In this document: positions 1 through 7,352 of the stretch, one piece after another
Numbering within the stretch: position 1 is the stretch's first letter
Layout: each line of letters opens with the position of its first letter
Assembly (NCBI GenBank): GCA_964497955.1
Contig: CAZCFQ010000018.1
Span: 1-24,545, forward strand
DNA from: PWPR01 sp964497955
GTDB lineage: Bacteria; Bacillota; UBA994; PWPR01
Direction: 5' to 3'
Length of the DNA: 24,545 nucleotides
Position numbers and translations under genes: made by a program
Notes under the pieces: generated by a model
Told to the model about the DNA's origin: nothing
The model's database searches: none
What the model saw: only the letters and a program-made list of their open reading frames with translations

Positions 1-96
1 ATACTTTTTATAGTAAAATTGTAAAACTGTGCTTCCTAAAATCTCTGTTGTAAAAACCTCTAACTTATTTGGTTCATATTTGTAATTTCTTAACAT
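1..96 (-). CDS. Partial unknown protein, N-terminus only, runs off the window
   Basis: An open frame starts with ATG at 96 and stays open for 32 codons to the window edge, so only the N-terminus is visible (begins MLRNYKYEPNKLEVF). An AAGGA ribosome binding site lies at about 105-109, eight bases upstream. It begins just 15 bases after the stop codon of the membrane methyltransferase gene, so the two are probably co-transcribed. The product is not recognised and no domain can be named from so short a piece. The good ribosome binding site and tight spacing are the reasons to call it a gene. Confidence 0.6.
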   Translation of the reverse strand, partial: MLRNYKYEPNKLEVFTTEILGSTVLQFYYKKY

Positions 97-111
97 TATA
101 TCAATTCCTTA

Positions 112-723
112 TTAAACTACAAATGGAATAAATCTTTTTGTCTTATCCATATACATCAAATATTCCTCTCCAAACTCTTCTAACATATCCTTCTCTTCTT
201 TCTTAGCTAACCTAAAGTACATAAAAAATATTACTGGCCACATTATGATTAGAGCTAATGTTGCCCACTCAAAAATCATACCCATTGTAATTAGCAATAG
301 TCCGGTATATTGAGGATGCCTAATATACTTATAAATACCTGTTGTAACAAGTTGACCTTTTCCCTCATCCTTCTTCCAGTATTTATGATAAATGTTATAC
401 CAACCGTTAATAATTATTCCTAAACCTATTAACGAAAGAATAATATTAATATACATTCCTGTATAGCCAATTTCATTAAATAAAGTATGTCCCCATAAAA
501 CTCCATTAGGTAACTTCTTACCTATAATTCCTGAAATAATATACATACTAAAAGGTATACCATGCATCTCAATAGCAAATGCTACTATAAATGCAAAATA
601 TGCTTTTGCTGGTTTCTTCTCCATCTTCTTGTAAAATGGTAGAAAGAACAAAACAATAGAATAGACTAAAATGAAAAAAACAACTCCGCCCCACTGATTA
701 AAATGACTACTTAAAGTTTCCAT
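112..723 (-). CDS. Isoprenylcysteine carboxyl methyltransferase (ICMT/PEMT)-type membrane methyltransferase
   Basis: A 203-residue integral membrane protein of the ICMT/phospholipid methyltransferase-like family, which methylates small or lipidic acceptors using S-adenosylmethionine; the acceptor here is unknown. Hydrophobic segments lie near residues 10-30, 45-65, 90-110 and 140-170. The C-terminal signature is clear: GIYKYIRHPQYTG (the RHP-x-Y motif of the SAM-binding pocket), followed by EEFGEEYLMY and a final RFIP. An in-frame ATG lies further upstream at 738, but it overlaps the GGAGG at 732-736. The ATG at 723 sits eight bases after that site and is the better start. A strong terminator separates it from the LuxR-type gene upstream. 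Bacterial members mostly lack a known substrate, so the family call is firm and the function is not. Confidence 0.85.
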   Translation of the reverse strand: METLSSHFNQWGGVVFFILVYSIVLFFLPFYKKMEKKPAKAYFAFIVAFAIEMHGIPFSMYIISGIIGKKLPNGVLWGHTLFNEIGYTGMYINIILSLIGLGIIINGWYNIYHKYWKKDEGKGQLVTTGIYKYIRHPQYTGLLLITMGMIFEWATLALIIMWPVIFFMYFRLAKKEEKDMLEEFGEEYLMYMDKTKRFIPFVV

Positions 724-742
724 AATTAAAACCTCCATAACT

Positions 743-765
743 TTGATGGTTTTATACTACATCAA
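743..765 (-). promoter_or_regulatory. Possible operator dyad in front of the methyltransferase gene
   Basis: TTGATG (743-748) and CATCAA (760-765) form a perfect 6-bp inverted repeat separated by 11 bases. It overlaps a TATAAA-like -10 box on the minus strand (751-756), and no good -35 box is visible. The dyad could be a repressor or activator site for the methyltransferase gene, but a chance repeat in AT-rich DNA is possible. Confidence 0.25.
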
Positions 766-773
766 TATCAAAT

Positions 774-810
774 AAAAAAGACCTAACCAAGGTTAGGCTA
801 TTGGTTAGGT
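774..810 (-). terminator. Rho-independent terminator of the LuxR-type regulator gene
   Basis: A perfect 10-bp stem (ACCTAACCAA at 781-790 with TTGGTTAGGT at 801-810) has a 10-base loop. Read on the minus strand it is followed by a T-rich run (CTTTTTTATTT). It lies 20 bases beyond the stop codon of the regulator. The loop contains another GGTTAGG copy that can pair with the first arm, giving an alternative hairpin. Confidence 0.85.
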
Positions 811-830
811 TTTATAATACTTTTTAGTTT

Positions 831-2366
831 TTATTCAATTTCATTTAGTTTTTTAGCTCTTTTTACTGCTAAAACTCTATTGTCAACTTCTAATTTGCCA
901 AAAATATTGTTAATATGCCATTTAATTGTACCTATACTAATAAAAAGTTTTTCACTCATTTCTTTATTAGTCATACCTTTAGCAATTAGTTTCATTATAT
1001 CAGTTTCTCTTGGTGTTAGTATTTTTTCTTGGTTCTTTTGTTTTACTTTTATATATTTATCAATAATATTTATCAATTTGTGGTTTCTTTTTTTTATCTC
1101 TTCTATATTTTCTATTGGAACTTCTAAAAATCCTGAACATAACCCATAGTTGTCATATAAATCTATTGCATTTTCTAAAAATACGTTTGATTTATCTAAC
1201 ATATCTTCAGATAAAAGTAATTGTGAAACTTGTAAATATGATTTTTGTAATTTAGACAAATATCCAATATATTTGAACTTGTCAATCAACTGTTCTATTT
1301 CTGTATAGTTCACTAAGCTCATCTGGTTTTTTAAAGTTAACCAAGATAATACATCAGTAACAAATGAGTGCGCACTTATAGACTTGCTTATTTCTTTTAT
1401 TTTAAACCTTTCGACATCCTCCTCTATAGATAAATCTTCATACTCTGATAAAAAGATTCTAAACATCGAAATCATTAAATCCATATACTCATAATTTAAA
1501 TGTCCAAATCTTTCATCTAATTCTTTAAGTATTATTTTGGCTTCTTTATTTTCCTTAAGTATTAGATATGATCTAAATAAATACATCTCTGTCAAACCAT
1601 TCATATGAAGTAGCGCTATATCTTCTAGACTTTTTTTAGCTATTTTTAGATGCTTAATAGCTAAGTTTATCTGACCTAAATCATAATAACTAATCCCTAA
1701 TGGTAAATTTATTACGCTCCAAAAATCTATCTGATCATTTGTTACACTACTATTCATTAATAAAATTTGTTTTGATTTTTTGATTACCTTTTTATATTGA
1801 CCAATCCTTACTCTATTAAGTAACTCATTGACTAGTGCAACCATTGCTAAAAAGTCCAAATTCAATGTCTTAAATATATTAAAAGATTTTTCAAACATGT
1901 TAGCTGCAGATCTATATTGGTCACTACCAGATAATAACTGACCGTAAGTAAGTCTGGCATTTGCCATAAATAGACTTATTTCATCTTCAGGTAAAATATC
2001 TATAGAAAGCTTAGCATACTTTATAGCGTTTGGCTCACCTAGCATGCTACTTACTAGAGCTTTGAGAGAGTAATACAATGAACTTTGTTTTTCAGTTTTT
2101 AAATCTTTTTCAATAATTGAATTATATATAGTAAAAGACTTTGCATTATCACCACATAAAAAAGCTAACCATGAAACAGTTAGTTTTGATAAAGTATTTG
2201 ACAGTTTACTCCATTCTATATCTTTAATTAAATGATATATATCAGACAAATCAGAATTATTAAAAATATTTTCAATATTATTACTTAGATAGTTTTCTAT
2301 ATTCTCTAAGTCTTCCTCATTAACAAGAATTTTGAGATCTTTAATAATATTTTTTACTTCCTGCAT
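831..2366 (-). CDS. LuxR-family transcriptional regulator with helical TPR-like sensor region
   Basis: A protein of about 511 residues. The C-terminal 60 residues are a clear LuxR/GerE helix-turn-helix: LTPRETDIMKLIAKGMTNKE, then SIGTIKWHINNIFGKL. The preceding 400 or so residues are leucine-rich and all-helical with TPR-like spacing (for example RSAANMFEKSFNIFKTL and LAIKHLKIAKKSLEDI), resembling the C-terminal half of MalT/LAL regulators. The P-loop ATPase domain of true MalT proteins is missing. A GTG six bases upstream (2372) is in frame, but GGGAG at 2376-2380 is better spaced for the ATG at 2366. The gene is 22 bases from the acetyltransferase upstream and is probably last in an operon with the cation exporter. 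It may regulate that operon or distant targets; the signal is unknown. Confidence 0.85.
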   Translation of the reverse strand: MQEVKNIIKDLKILVNEEDLENIENYLSNNIENIFNNSDLSDIYHLIKDIEWSKLSNTLSKLTVSWLAFLCGDNAKSFTIYNSIIEKDLKTEKQSSLYYSLKALVSSMLGEPNAIKYAKLSIDILPEDEISLFMANARLTYGQLLSGSDQYRSAANMFEKSFNIFKTLNLDFLAMVALVNELLNRVRIGQYKKVIKKSKQILLMNSSVTNDQIDFWSVINLPLGISYYDLGQINLAIKHLKIAKKSLEDIALLHMNGLTEMYLFRSYLILKENKEAKIILKELDERFGHLNYEYMDLMISMFRIFLSEYEDLSIEEDVERFKIKEISKSISAHSFVTDVLSWLTLKNQMSLVNYTEIEQLIDKFKYIGYLSKLQKSYLQVSQLLLSEDMLDKSNVFLENAIDLYDNYGLCSGFLEVPIENIEEIKKRNHKLINIIDKYIKVKQKNQEKILTPRETDIMKLIAKGMTNKEMSEKLFISIGTIKWHINNIFGKLEVDNRVLAVKRAKKLNEIE

Positions 2367-2388
2367 ACACACCCTCTCCCTTTATATA

Positions 2389-2796
2389 TTATTTTATATG
2401 CTTAATCAAAAATAGCTCCGCTGCTTGATTTGGCAGCAAGATACTTCCATTATCAATATATCCAATCCTTCTATAAAAATGTTGAGCTTGCTCATCAACT
2501 TGTGTGGAAGTTAAGACAAACTTATGTCCATTTTTAGCCATTTCTTTCTCAAAATAAAAAGTTAGTCTTGTCCCAATACCAGTTTTTCTAAAAGTATTTT
2601 TTACATAGAGTAAATCCATGAAAGGTATATATCCCCATAAATAACTAAACCTAAGTGTACCAATTATCTCACTCATATCCTCAAAAACTAAAACCTTCAG
2701 ATCTTTAATTACCCTAACTAATTGATCTTTTGAAATTAATGCATTTAACTCATATAATTTTATAAGGTCTTTTTCAATTGCATATCTAATAGACAT
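2389..2796 (-). CDS. GNAT-family N-acetyltransferase
   Basis: A 135-residue single-domain acetyl-CoA-dependent acetyltransferase. Motif A, which holds the acetyl-CoA pyrophosphate loop, is visible as LLYVKNTFRKTGIGTRL (the R-x-x-G-x-G/A type). The C-terminal part has the usual AQHFYRRIGY motif B. Substrate specificity cannot be inferred: the family acetylates small amines, antibiotics, and protein or ribosomal N-termini. The ribosome binding site is weak (AGGTAAG before ATG 2796). The gene starts 10 bases after the stop of the PH-like membrane protein gene, which suggests translational coupling within the operon that begins with the cation exporter. Confidence 0.85.
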   Translation of the reverse strand: MSIRYAIEKDLIKLYELNALISKDQLVRVIKDLKVLVFEDMSEIIGTLRFSYLWGYIPFMDLLYVKNTFRKTGIGTRLTFYFEKEMAKNGHKFVLTSTQVDEQAQHFYRRIGYIDNGSILLPNQAAELFLIKHIK

Positions 2797-2806
2797 AATT
2801 ACTTAC

Positions 2807-3211
2807 CTATCTATTTCCTAAAAAATCATTTAACTCATTGTATAGCTTCTCCGTTTTAGTTGAATCTTTATATGATATAATAACTGGTCTATCTTTTGAG
2901 TCAATAAGCAAATATTTCTCTCCTCCATGAACATATAAATTGATTTTATCAAACCCTTCAATTTTATATACACCCTTTTGTAATGAAAAAATACTTATGC
3001 CATTTCTTCTCAAACTTACTCTAGGTAATTCCTCTAATAGCTTTATATGGGTTATTGTGTTTTTTGGTATTTCTCGCCCATACATCCCTTCAATGATAAT
3101 GCTATCTTCAGTTAGTTTGACATTATTTTCTCTTGAACCATAAAACGTTGCAATTATAATTAAGACTATAACAACAGCTGTTACTATGTTTTTGAATTTT
3201 TTGCTTTTCAT
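2807..3211 (-). CDS. Membrane-anchored protein with bacterial PH-like domain
   Basis: A 134-residue protein: basic N-terminus (MKSKKFKN), one hydrophobic helix at about residues 9-24, then a predicted all-beta domain of about 100 residues exposed beyond the membrane. The pattern (VKLTEDSIIIEGMYGREIP, then ITHIKLLEE, and the closing strand and helix DRPVIISYKDSTKTEKLYNE) resembles the bacterial pleckstrin-homology-like domains of small Firmicute membrane proteins. Those strands end in a C-terminal helix with L-x-x-E/L-x-x-F spacing, as here. This is a fold-level guess without a known ligand. GAGG precedes the ATG. It lies 27 bases after the cation exporter, so the two are probably co-transcribed. 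Confidence 0.65.
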   Translation of the reverse strand: MKSKKFKNIVTAVVIVLIIIATFYGSRENNVKLTEDSIIIEGMYGREIPKNTITHIKLLEELPRVSLRRNGISIFSLQKGVYKIEGFDKINLYVHGGEKYLLIDSKDRPVIISYKDSTKTEKLYNELNDFLGNR

Positions 3212-3238
3212 TTTTTTTACCTCACTAATCCTTTTTTA

Positions 3239-4114
3239 CTACATAATACCACAATCCTCATCTTCCAACTCTATTTCTATTGTGACATGTTCAATATGCA
3301 TTTTTTTAATTATTTCTCTCGCTTCTTTTTTTACTCTTATAACTTCATTAGTCTTTATATTATTACCTACTACTAAGTGGGTAGATAATACATGGTTTTC
3401 ACTATCCAGTGACCATATATGGGTATGATGTGAATCTAATACACCATCAATATTATTAAAGTTTGATATTACCTTTTTTAAATCAATTTCATCAGGGACT
3501 GTTTGTAAAAACAAGAGAATTGTTTCTTTAAAATTCTTAAAAACGTTAAAGAGTATAAATATAGTAATTCCTATTGATAGAAGTGGATCCAAAATATATA
3601 TATCTTTGAAATACATGATTACTCCTACAATAAATACTGCAACCCAACCTAAAACGTCTTCCAGTAGGTGCCAGCTAACTACTCTCTCATTAAGTGATGA
3701 CCCTCCACGAGTTTTTAAAGCCGCTACTGCATTTACCAAAATTCCCAGTATTGCAAAGCCAATCATTCCTGTAGCGTTAGTTGCTTCAGGGCTTAACAAT
3801 CTTGGCATAGCCCTATAAAGTATTAAAAAAGAACCTATTATTAAAACTGTTGTATTTATTAAAGCTGCTAATAATGAGTATCTTCGATATCCATAACTAT
3901 ACAGTTCATTGCTTTCTTTTTTTGAGAAATCTTGCAAAAACCAAGCTAAACCAAGTGATATGCTATCTCCTAAATCATGTAAAGCATCTGACAAGATTGC
4001 AACACTGTTTATCATTATCCCTCCAAAAATTTCAATAATAGTAAAAGCTAAGTTCATAAAGAAAGCTAACTTAATATTAGAATCTTCATTACTATGTGAA
4101 TGTTGATGTCCCAT
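3239..4114 (-). CDS. Cation diffusion facilitator (CDF) family metal/proton antiporter
   Basis: A 291-residue CzcD/ZitB-like exporter, probably for Zn2+, Cd2+ or a similar divalent metal in exchange for protons. The N-terminus has a His-rich MGHQHSHS. Six transmembrane segments follow. The transport site is present as H46-x3-D50 in TM2 (DALHDLGDS) and H149-x3-D153 in TM5 (WHLLEDVLGW), the H/D arrangement typical of zinc-selective members. The C-terminal cytoplasmic domain (from about residue 205: TVPDEIDLKKV, then DSHHTHIWSLD) matches the CDF dimerisation domain. A start three codons upstream (4123) exists, but AGGGA at 4124-4128 is nine bases from the ATG at 4114, so that start is preferred. 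It is probably the first gene of the operon; no clear metal-sensor site was found upstream. Confidence 0.92.
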   Translation of the reverse strand: MGHQHSHSNEDSNIKLAFFMNLAFTIIEIFGGIMINSVAILSDALHDLGDSISLGLAWFLQDFSKKESNELYSYGYRRYSLLAALINTTVLIIGSFLILYRAMPRLLSPEATNATGMIGFAILGILVNAVAALKTRGGSSLNERVVSWHLLEDVLGWVAVFIVGVIMYFKDIYILDPLLSIGITIFILFNVFKNFKETILLFLQTVPDEIDLKKVISNFNNIDGVLDSHHTHIWSLDSENHVLSTHLVVGNNIKTNEVIRVKKEAREIIKKMHIEHVTIEIELEDEDCGIM

Positions 4115-4277
4115 TAATATCATCCCTTTGCTTTCAATCTATATTAACTTAAATATATTACCTATCTACATTATATAATAGACTCTTAAAAATACATACA
4201 GAGATGAAAGGTAAGATTTTATCCTATTACTATATAATGAAATTTTTGTAGTTATTTATAACAGTCAATTAATCAAT

Positions 4278-4466
4278 TTACTTGTTTTTTAGCTCTACTA
4301 CTAACTCGCCATTTTTATCTAATAAAGGCGTTATCCCTCCTCCATAACCCTCCCAAGCAAATAGGTAGTGAACACCTGTATCTTTATCTACTATTATTTT
4401 ACATCCTGACATACCGCCCTCTTTATGAATCACATCAAATCTTTTATCCTTATCTTTACCAAACAT
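4278..4466 (-). CDS. Small DUF6440-family protein
   Basis: A 62-residue cytosolic protein resembling the small Firmicute proteins grouped as DUF6440: an initial MFGK followed by RFDVIHKEGG, then CKIIVDKDTGVHYLF and GGGITPLLDKNGE. No function is known. The pattern of strands with a glycine-rich turn suggests a single small beta domain. An AAGGAG ribosome binding site precedes the ATG, and an extended -10 promoter lies 55-65 bases upstream. No convincing terminator follows it, so some read-through into the cation exporter operon is possible. Confidence 0.75.
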   Translation of the reverse strand: MFGKDKDKRFDVIHKEGGMSGCKIIVDKDTGVHYLFAWEGYGGGITPLLDKNGELVVELKNK

Positions 4467-4955
4467 TATCTTCTCTCCTTCTTATTATTAAGTTTCCATC
4501 AGTTTTAAAAGTATCAATAACATTGTACCATAAATATGTTTTCTAACTTTTATAAAATCTTATATATGTATTTATAAGAAATATTTACCCCAACTCAAAA
4601 TGGAAGTTTCTGCTGTCCTTTTATATCAATCTCTATTATTAATAGTGCTTTAGTTATACAGTTATACGATTGATTGCCTGACTATTAAACTTGCACAAAA
4701 ATATGGACCTAACTGAAATACTAAAGGACAAACATATTTTAAATAAATATTCAAAGAATACTTATCAAGCCTCTAAAATGTATGATAAAAAGCTATAGTT
4801 TATAAGTATAAAAAAGTGTTGATTTCATAACTTTCCTCGGTTTTATTATGATATTATTATAATTAGATTTATAATAATATAGAGATTATTAAGACTATAT
4901 TTGATAATTTTTTAAATTCAAGATAAAGTTTTTACACATAGTGAAAGGAGATCTT
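4467..4955. other. Non-coding region between divergent genes
   Basis: About 490 bases of AT-rich DNA between the divergent DUF6440 gene and the aminotransferase gene. It holds the DUF6440 promoter at the left. The right-hand 140 bases contain several TATAAT-like boxes (for example 4844-4849 and 4858-4863) and one TTGATT (4819-4824), but no pair at a good 16-18 base spacing, so the aminotransferase promoter is not resolved. The middle (4580-4800) has only tiny open frames lacking ribosome binding sites. I see no riboswitch, repeat or RNA gene. Confidence 0.5.
4522..4530 (-). promoter_or_regulatory. Extended -10 promoter for the DUF6440 gene
   Basis: On the minus strand the sequence TGGTACAAT forms an extended -10 element (TGn plus TACAAT, one mismatch to TATAAT). 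There is no good -35 hexamer, as is common for extended -10 promoters. The inferred leader is about 50 bases. Confidence 0.45.
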
Positions 4956-6116
4956 ATGTACAGAGAAACATATTTACAAATTCCTGGCCCTACAAATATA
5001 CCTAAACCTATATTGGATGCATTGAGTTCAAAAGCCATAAATCATCGTGGTGATGAGTATGCTGCTTTAATGGAATTCAATGTCAAACATCTTAAAAAAG
5101 TCTTTAAAACTAAAAATGACATTCTGATTTTCCCTTCTTCTGGCAGTGGCGGATTAGAAGCATCTATAGTCAATACCTTGTCTCCTGGCGACAAAGTTGT
5201 TGCAATAAATATGGGAGTGTTCTCTAAAAGGTATGGTGAAATAGCTACTTCCTTTGGAGCAGAAGTTACATGGATTAATCAAGAATGGGGGAGTGCATTA
5301 AACCCTAATAGACTAAAAGATGTCCTATCAAAGGACTTTAAGAATGAAATCAAAGCTATTTTATTAACTCATAATGAAACTTCTACAGGTGTAACAAATG
5401 ATTTACATGCCCTGATTAGAGTAGTAAGAGAACTAAATCATCCAGCTTTAATTTTCGTGGATGCTGTTAGTTCATTGGCTATAACTGATTTGCCTACAGA
5501 TTTATTAGATATTGATATTGTAGTCACAGGCTCTCAAAAAGGTTTAATGTTACCAGGAGGGTTAAGTCTAATAAGTGTAAGTAAAAGAGCCTGGGAAGCT
5601 CATAATAATGCCTCAATGCCTAAATGGTACTGGAACTTCACACCTATGCTTGAGAGAATGAAAGTTGGTCAAATGCCTTACACTCCAGTAATCAGCCACT
5701 TCTTTGCGTTGAAAGCTTCTTTAGAGATTATTGAAAATGAAGGGCTAGAAAATATCTATAACAGACACAAACAAAATGCTGATGCTATTAGAAATGCTTT
5801 AGAAGAATTAGGTTTAAAGCTACTAGTTAGTGATAATAAGTATAGCTCTAATGCTGTTACAGCAGTTTATTTACCAGATGATATTAACTATGAAGACCTA
5901 TCGAAAGTTCTTGAAGATGACTTTAATGTCATTATTGGTGGTGGATTACAGCAACTATCTGGCAAAATTTTTAGAGTCGGTCATCTAGGAAACTTGCATA
6001 AACCAGAAGTTATAGCAATAGTTACATCCATAGAAATTTCTCTAAAAAAACTAGGCTATAATGTAACTTTAGGAACAGCTGCAAAAGCTGCTAGTAGAGT
6101 TTTCTTAAATAATTAG
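4956..6116 (+). CDS. Class V aminotransferase, serine/alanine-glyoxylate type
   Basis: A 386-residue PLP enzyme of aminotransferase class V, of the alanine-glyoxylate/serine-glyoxylate/PucG branch. It transfers an amino group from serine, alanine or a related donor to glyoxylate, making glycine. The N-terminal IPGPTNIPKPIL and INHRGDEY and the SSGSGGLEA loop are typical. The PLP lysine is K195 in VTGSQKGLMLPGG, and VDAVSS supplies the aspartate that binds the pyridine nitrogen. An in-frame GTG at 4941 overlaps the AAAGGAG (4944-4950); the ATG at 4956 is five bases after it and is chosen. Thirteen bases downstream lies a threonine aldolase, another glycine-forming PLP enzyme, in an evident operon. 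The donor cannot be decided from sequence. Nothing else of purine degradation is present, so PucG is only one option. Confidence 0.88.
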   Translation: MYRETYLQIPGPTNIPKPILDALSSKAINHRGDEYAALMEFNVKHLKKVFKTKNDILIFPSSGSGGLEASIVNTLSPGDKVVAINMGVFSKRYGEIATSFGAEVTWINQEWGSALNPNRLKDVLSKDFKNEIKAILLTHNETSTGVTNDLHALIRVVRELNHPALIFVDAVSSLAITDLPTDLLDIDIVVTGSQKGLMLPGGLSLISVSKRAWEAHNNASMPKWYWNFTPMLERMKVGQMPYTPVISHFFALKASLEIIENEGLENIYNRHKQNADAIRNALEELGLKLLVSDNKYSSNAVTAVYLPDDINYEDLSKVLEDDFNVIIGGGLQQLSGKIFRVGHLGNLHKPEVIAIVTSIEISLKKLGYNVTLGTAAKAASRVFLNN

Positions 6117-6129
6117 GAAGGATTATTTT

Positions 6130-7164
6130 ATGAAATACATCGATTTTAGAAGTGATACTGTAACGCAACCAACTAAAGCAATGCGACTAGCGATGATGAA
6201 TGCTGAAGTTGGTGACAATGTTTTAGGTGAAGATCCAACAGTAATTGAGCTAGAAGAGTACAGTGCTGAGCTATTTAATAAGGAAGCTGCTCTTTTTGTC
6301 TTGTCTGGAACAATGGCAAATCAAATTGCTGTGATGACTTTAACTAACAGAGGTGACGAGATTATTCTAAGTAAGAATAGCCACATGTATAATCTTGAAG
6401 TAGCAGCTCTAGCAACTTTGTCACAAGTACAAGCTCATCCTATTGGAACTAATAAAGGCAAATTTAACTTAAATGAATTAGAGTCAGCAATAAGAAAAAA
6501 AGGCATTCAAAATCCAAAAACTAGTTTAATTGCACTAGAAAACACATATGATTTAAATAGAGGCTTAGTACTTGATAAGTTGTACTTAGATTCAATTAAA
6601 GAAGTCGGTGTGCGCCATAATCTACCTGTCTATCTAGATGGTGCTAGAGTTTTTAATGCAGCTACAGCTTTAAATATCGAGTTAAGTAAGTTAACTGAAA
6701 GCATTGATGCTTTACAATTTTGCTTAACTAAAGGACTAGCTGCCCCTATTGGATCTATTTTAGTTGGTTCTAAAAGCTTTATTGAAAAAGCTAAATGGAT
6801 TAGACAAAGAATAGGCGGCGGTATGAGACAAGCAGGACATATTGCTGCAGCAGGATTGGTTGCTATCAAAGATATGCGAAAACGATTAACTATTGATCAT
6901 GAGAATGCAATCTTTTTGACTAATAAATTAAGAGAGATAAATCCTAAACTTGTAGATCTAAATCAAGTTCAAAGTAATATTATAAAGGTTCACTTGAATG
7001 AATTTAGTTTTAATGCTTTAGAGTTTTCTACTAGATTGCTTGAAAAGTCTATTAAAGTAAAAGTCATAGGTGAGAATGAATGTAGGATGATAACCCATAA
7101 GGATATTAATAGAGATCAAATAGAGTTTACTGCTAAAACAATTAAAGAAATATTAGATAAATAA
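6130..7164 (+). CDS. ltaE: Low-specificity L-threonine aldolase
   Basis: A 344-residue PLP enzyme of the beta-eliminating lyase/threonine aldolase family, which cleaves threonine or allo-threonine to glycine and acetaldehyde. Family marks are the opening IDFRSDTVTQPTKAM, VGDNVLGEDPTV, the LSGTMANQ phosphate loop, the cofactor-binding YLDGARVFNA (usually HLDGAR, here with Tyr) and the Schiff-base lysine K201 in LTKGLAAPIGS. IGGGMRQAG also matches. It follows the class V aminotransferase by 13 bases, with AGGAAGGA in the gap, and a terminator follows. Together the two enzymes make glycine from glyoxylate and from threonine, or run the reverse aldol reactions. Assignment to the family is firm; preference for L- versus allo-threonine is not visible. 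Confidence 0.92.
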   Translation: MKYIDFRSDTVTQPTKAMRLAMMNAEVGDNVLGEDPTVIELEEYSAELFNKEAALFVLSGTMANQIAVMTLTNRGDEIILSKNSHMYNLEVAALATLSQVQAHPIGTNKGKFNLNELESAIRKKGIQNPKTSLIALENTYDLNRGLVLDKLYLDSIKEVGVRHNLPVYLDGARVFNAATALNIELSKLTESIDALQFCLTKGLAAPIGSILVGSKSFIEKAKWIRQRIGGGMRQAGHIAAAGLVAIKDMRKRLTIDHENAIFLTNKLREINPKLVDLNQVQSNIIKVHLNEFSFNALEFSTRLLEKSIKVKVIGENECRMITHKDINRDQIEFTAKTIKEILDK

Positions 7165-7181
7165 AGTCTGAGTAATCATCT

Positions 7182-7219
7182 GTCTAGTAGTGGAAGACTT
7201 GTCCCTATTAGACTTTTTT
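7182..7219 (+). terminator. Rho-independent terminator after the threonine aldolase gene
   Basis: GTCTAGTA (7182-7189) pairs with TATTAGAC (7206-7213), with one G-T pair and a 16-base loop in which GGA and TCC can extend the stem. A run of six T follows directly. It ends the aminotransferase-aldolase operon. Confidence 0.75.
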
Positions 7220-7280
7220 ATATCTTTACTTTAGATTATTTTTTATGTTTTAAACATATGTTCTTTTTTTATTAAATACA

Positions 7281-7309
7281 TTGACAACAATATCTGATAA
7301 TGTTATGTT
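7281..7309 (+). promoter_or_regulatory. Sigma-A promoter for the ACR3/BASS-like transporter gene
   Basis: A consensus -35 TTGACA (7281-7286) is followed after exactly 17 bases by TATGTT (7304-7309), preceded by TGT, which makes an extended -10. The expected leader is about 35 bases. Together with the terminator just upstream, this makes the transporter its own transcription unit. Confidence 0.75.
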
Positions 7310-7352
7310 ATTACAAGCAATTTAAGATATTTTTAATATAAGGAGAATAGTT

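Noticed and set aside
3606..4106. Plus-strand open frames opposite the cation exporter gene
   Set aside because: They lie entirely antisense to a complete gene with intact motifs, overlap each other and lack ribosome binding sites.
4251..4262. GTTATTTATAAC as a terminator after the DUF6440 gene
   Set aside because: The stem has only five weak A/T-rich pairs and no proper T-run follows.
4703..4798. A 31-codon open frame on the plus strand in the gap before the aminotransferase gene
   Set aside because: It has no ribosome binding site and matches no known small protein; the length is expected by chance in AT-rich DNA.
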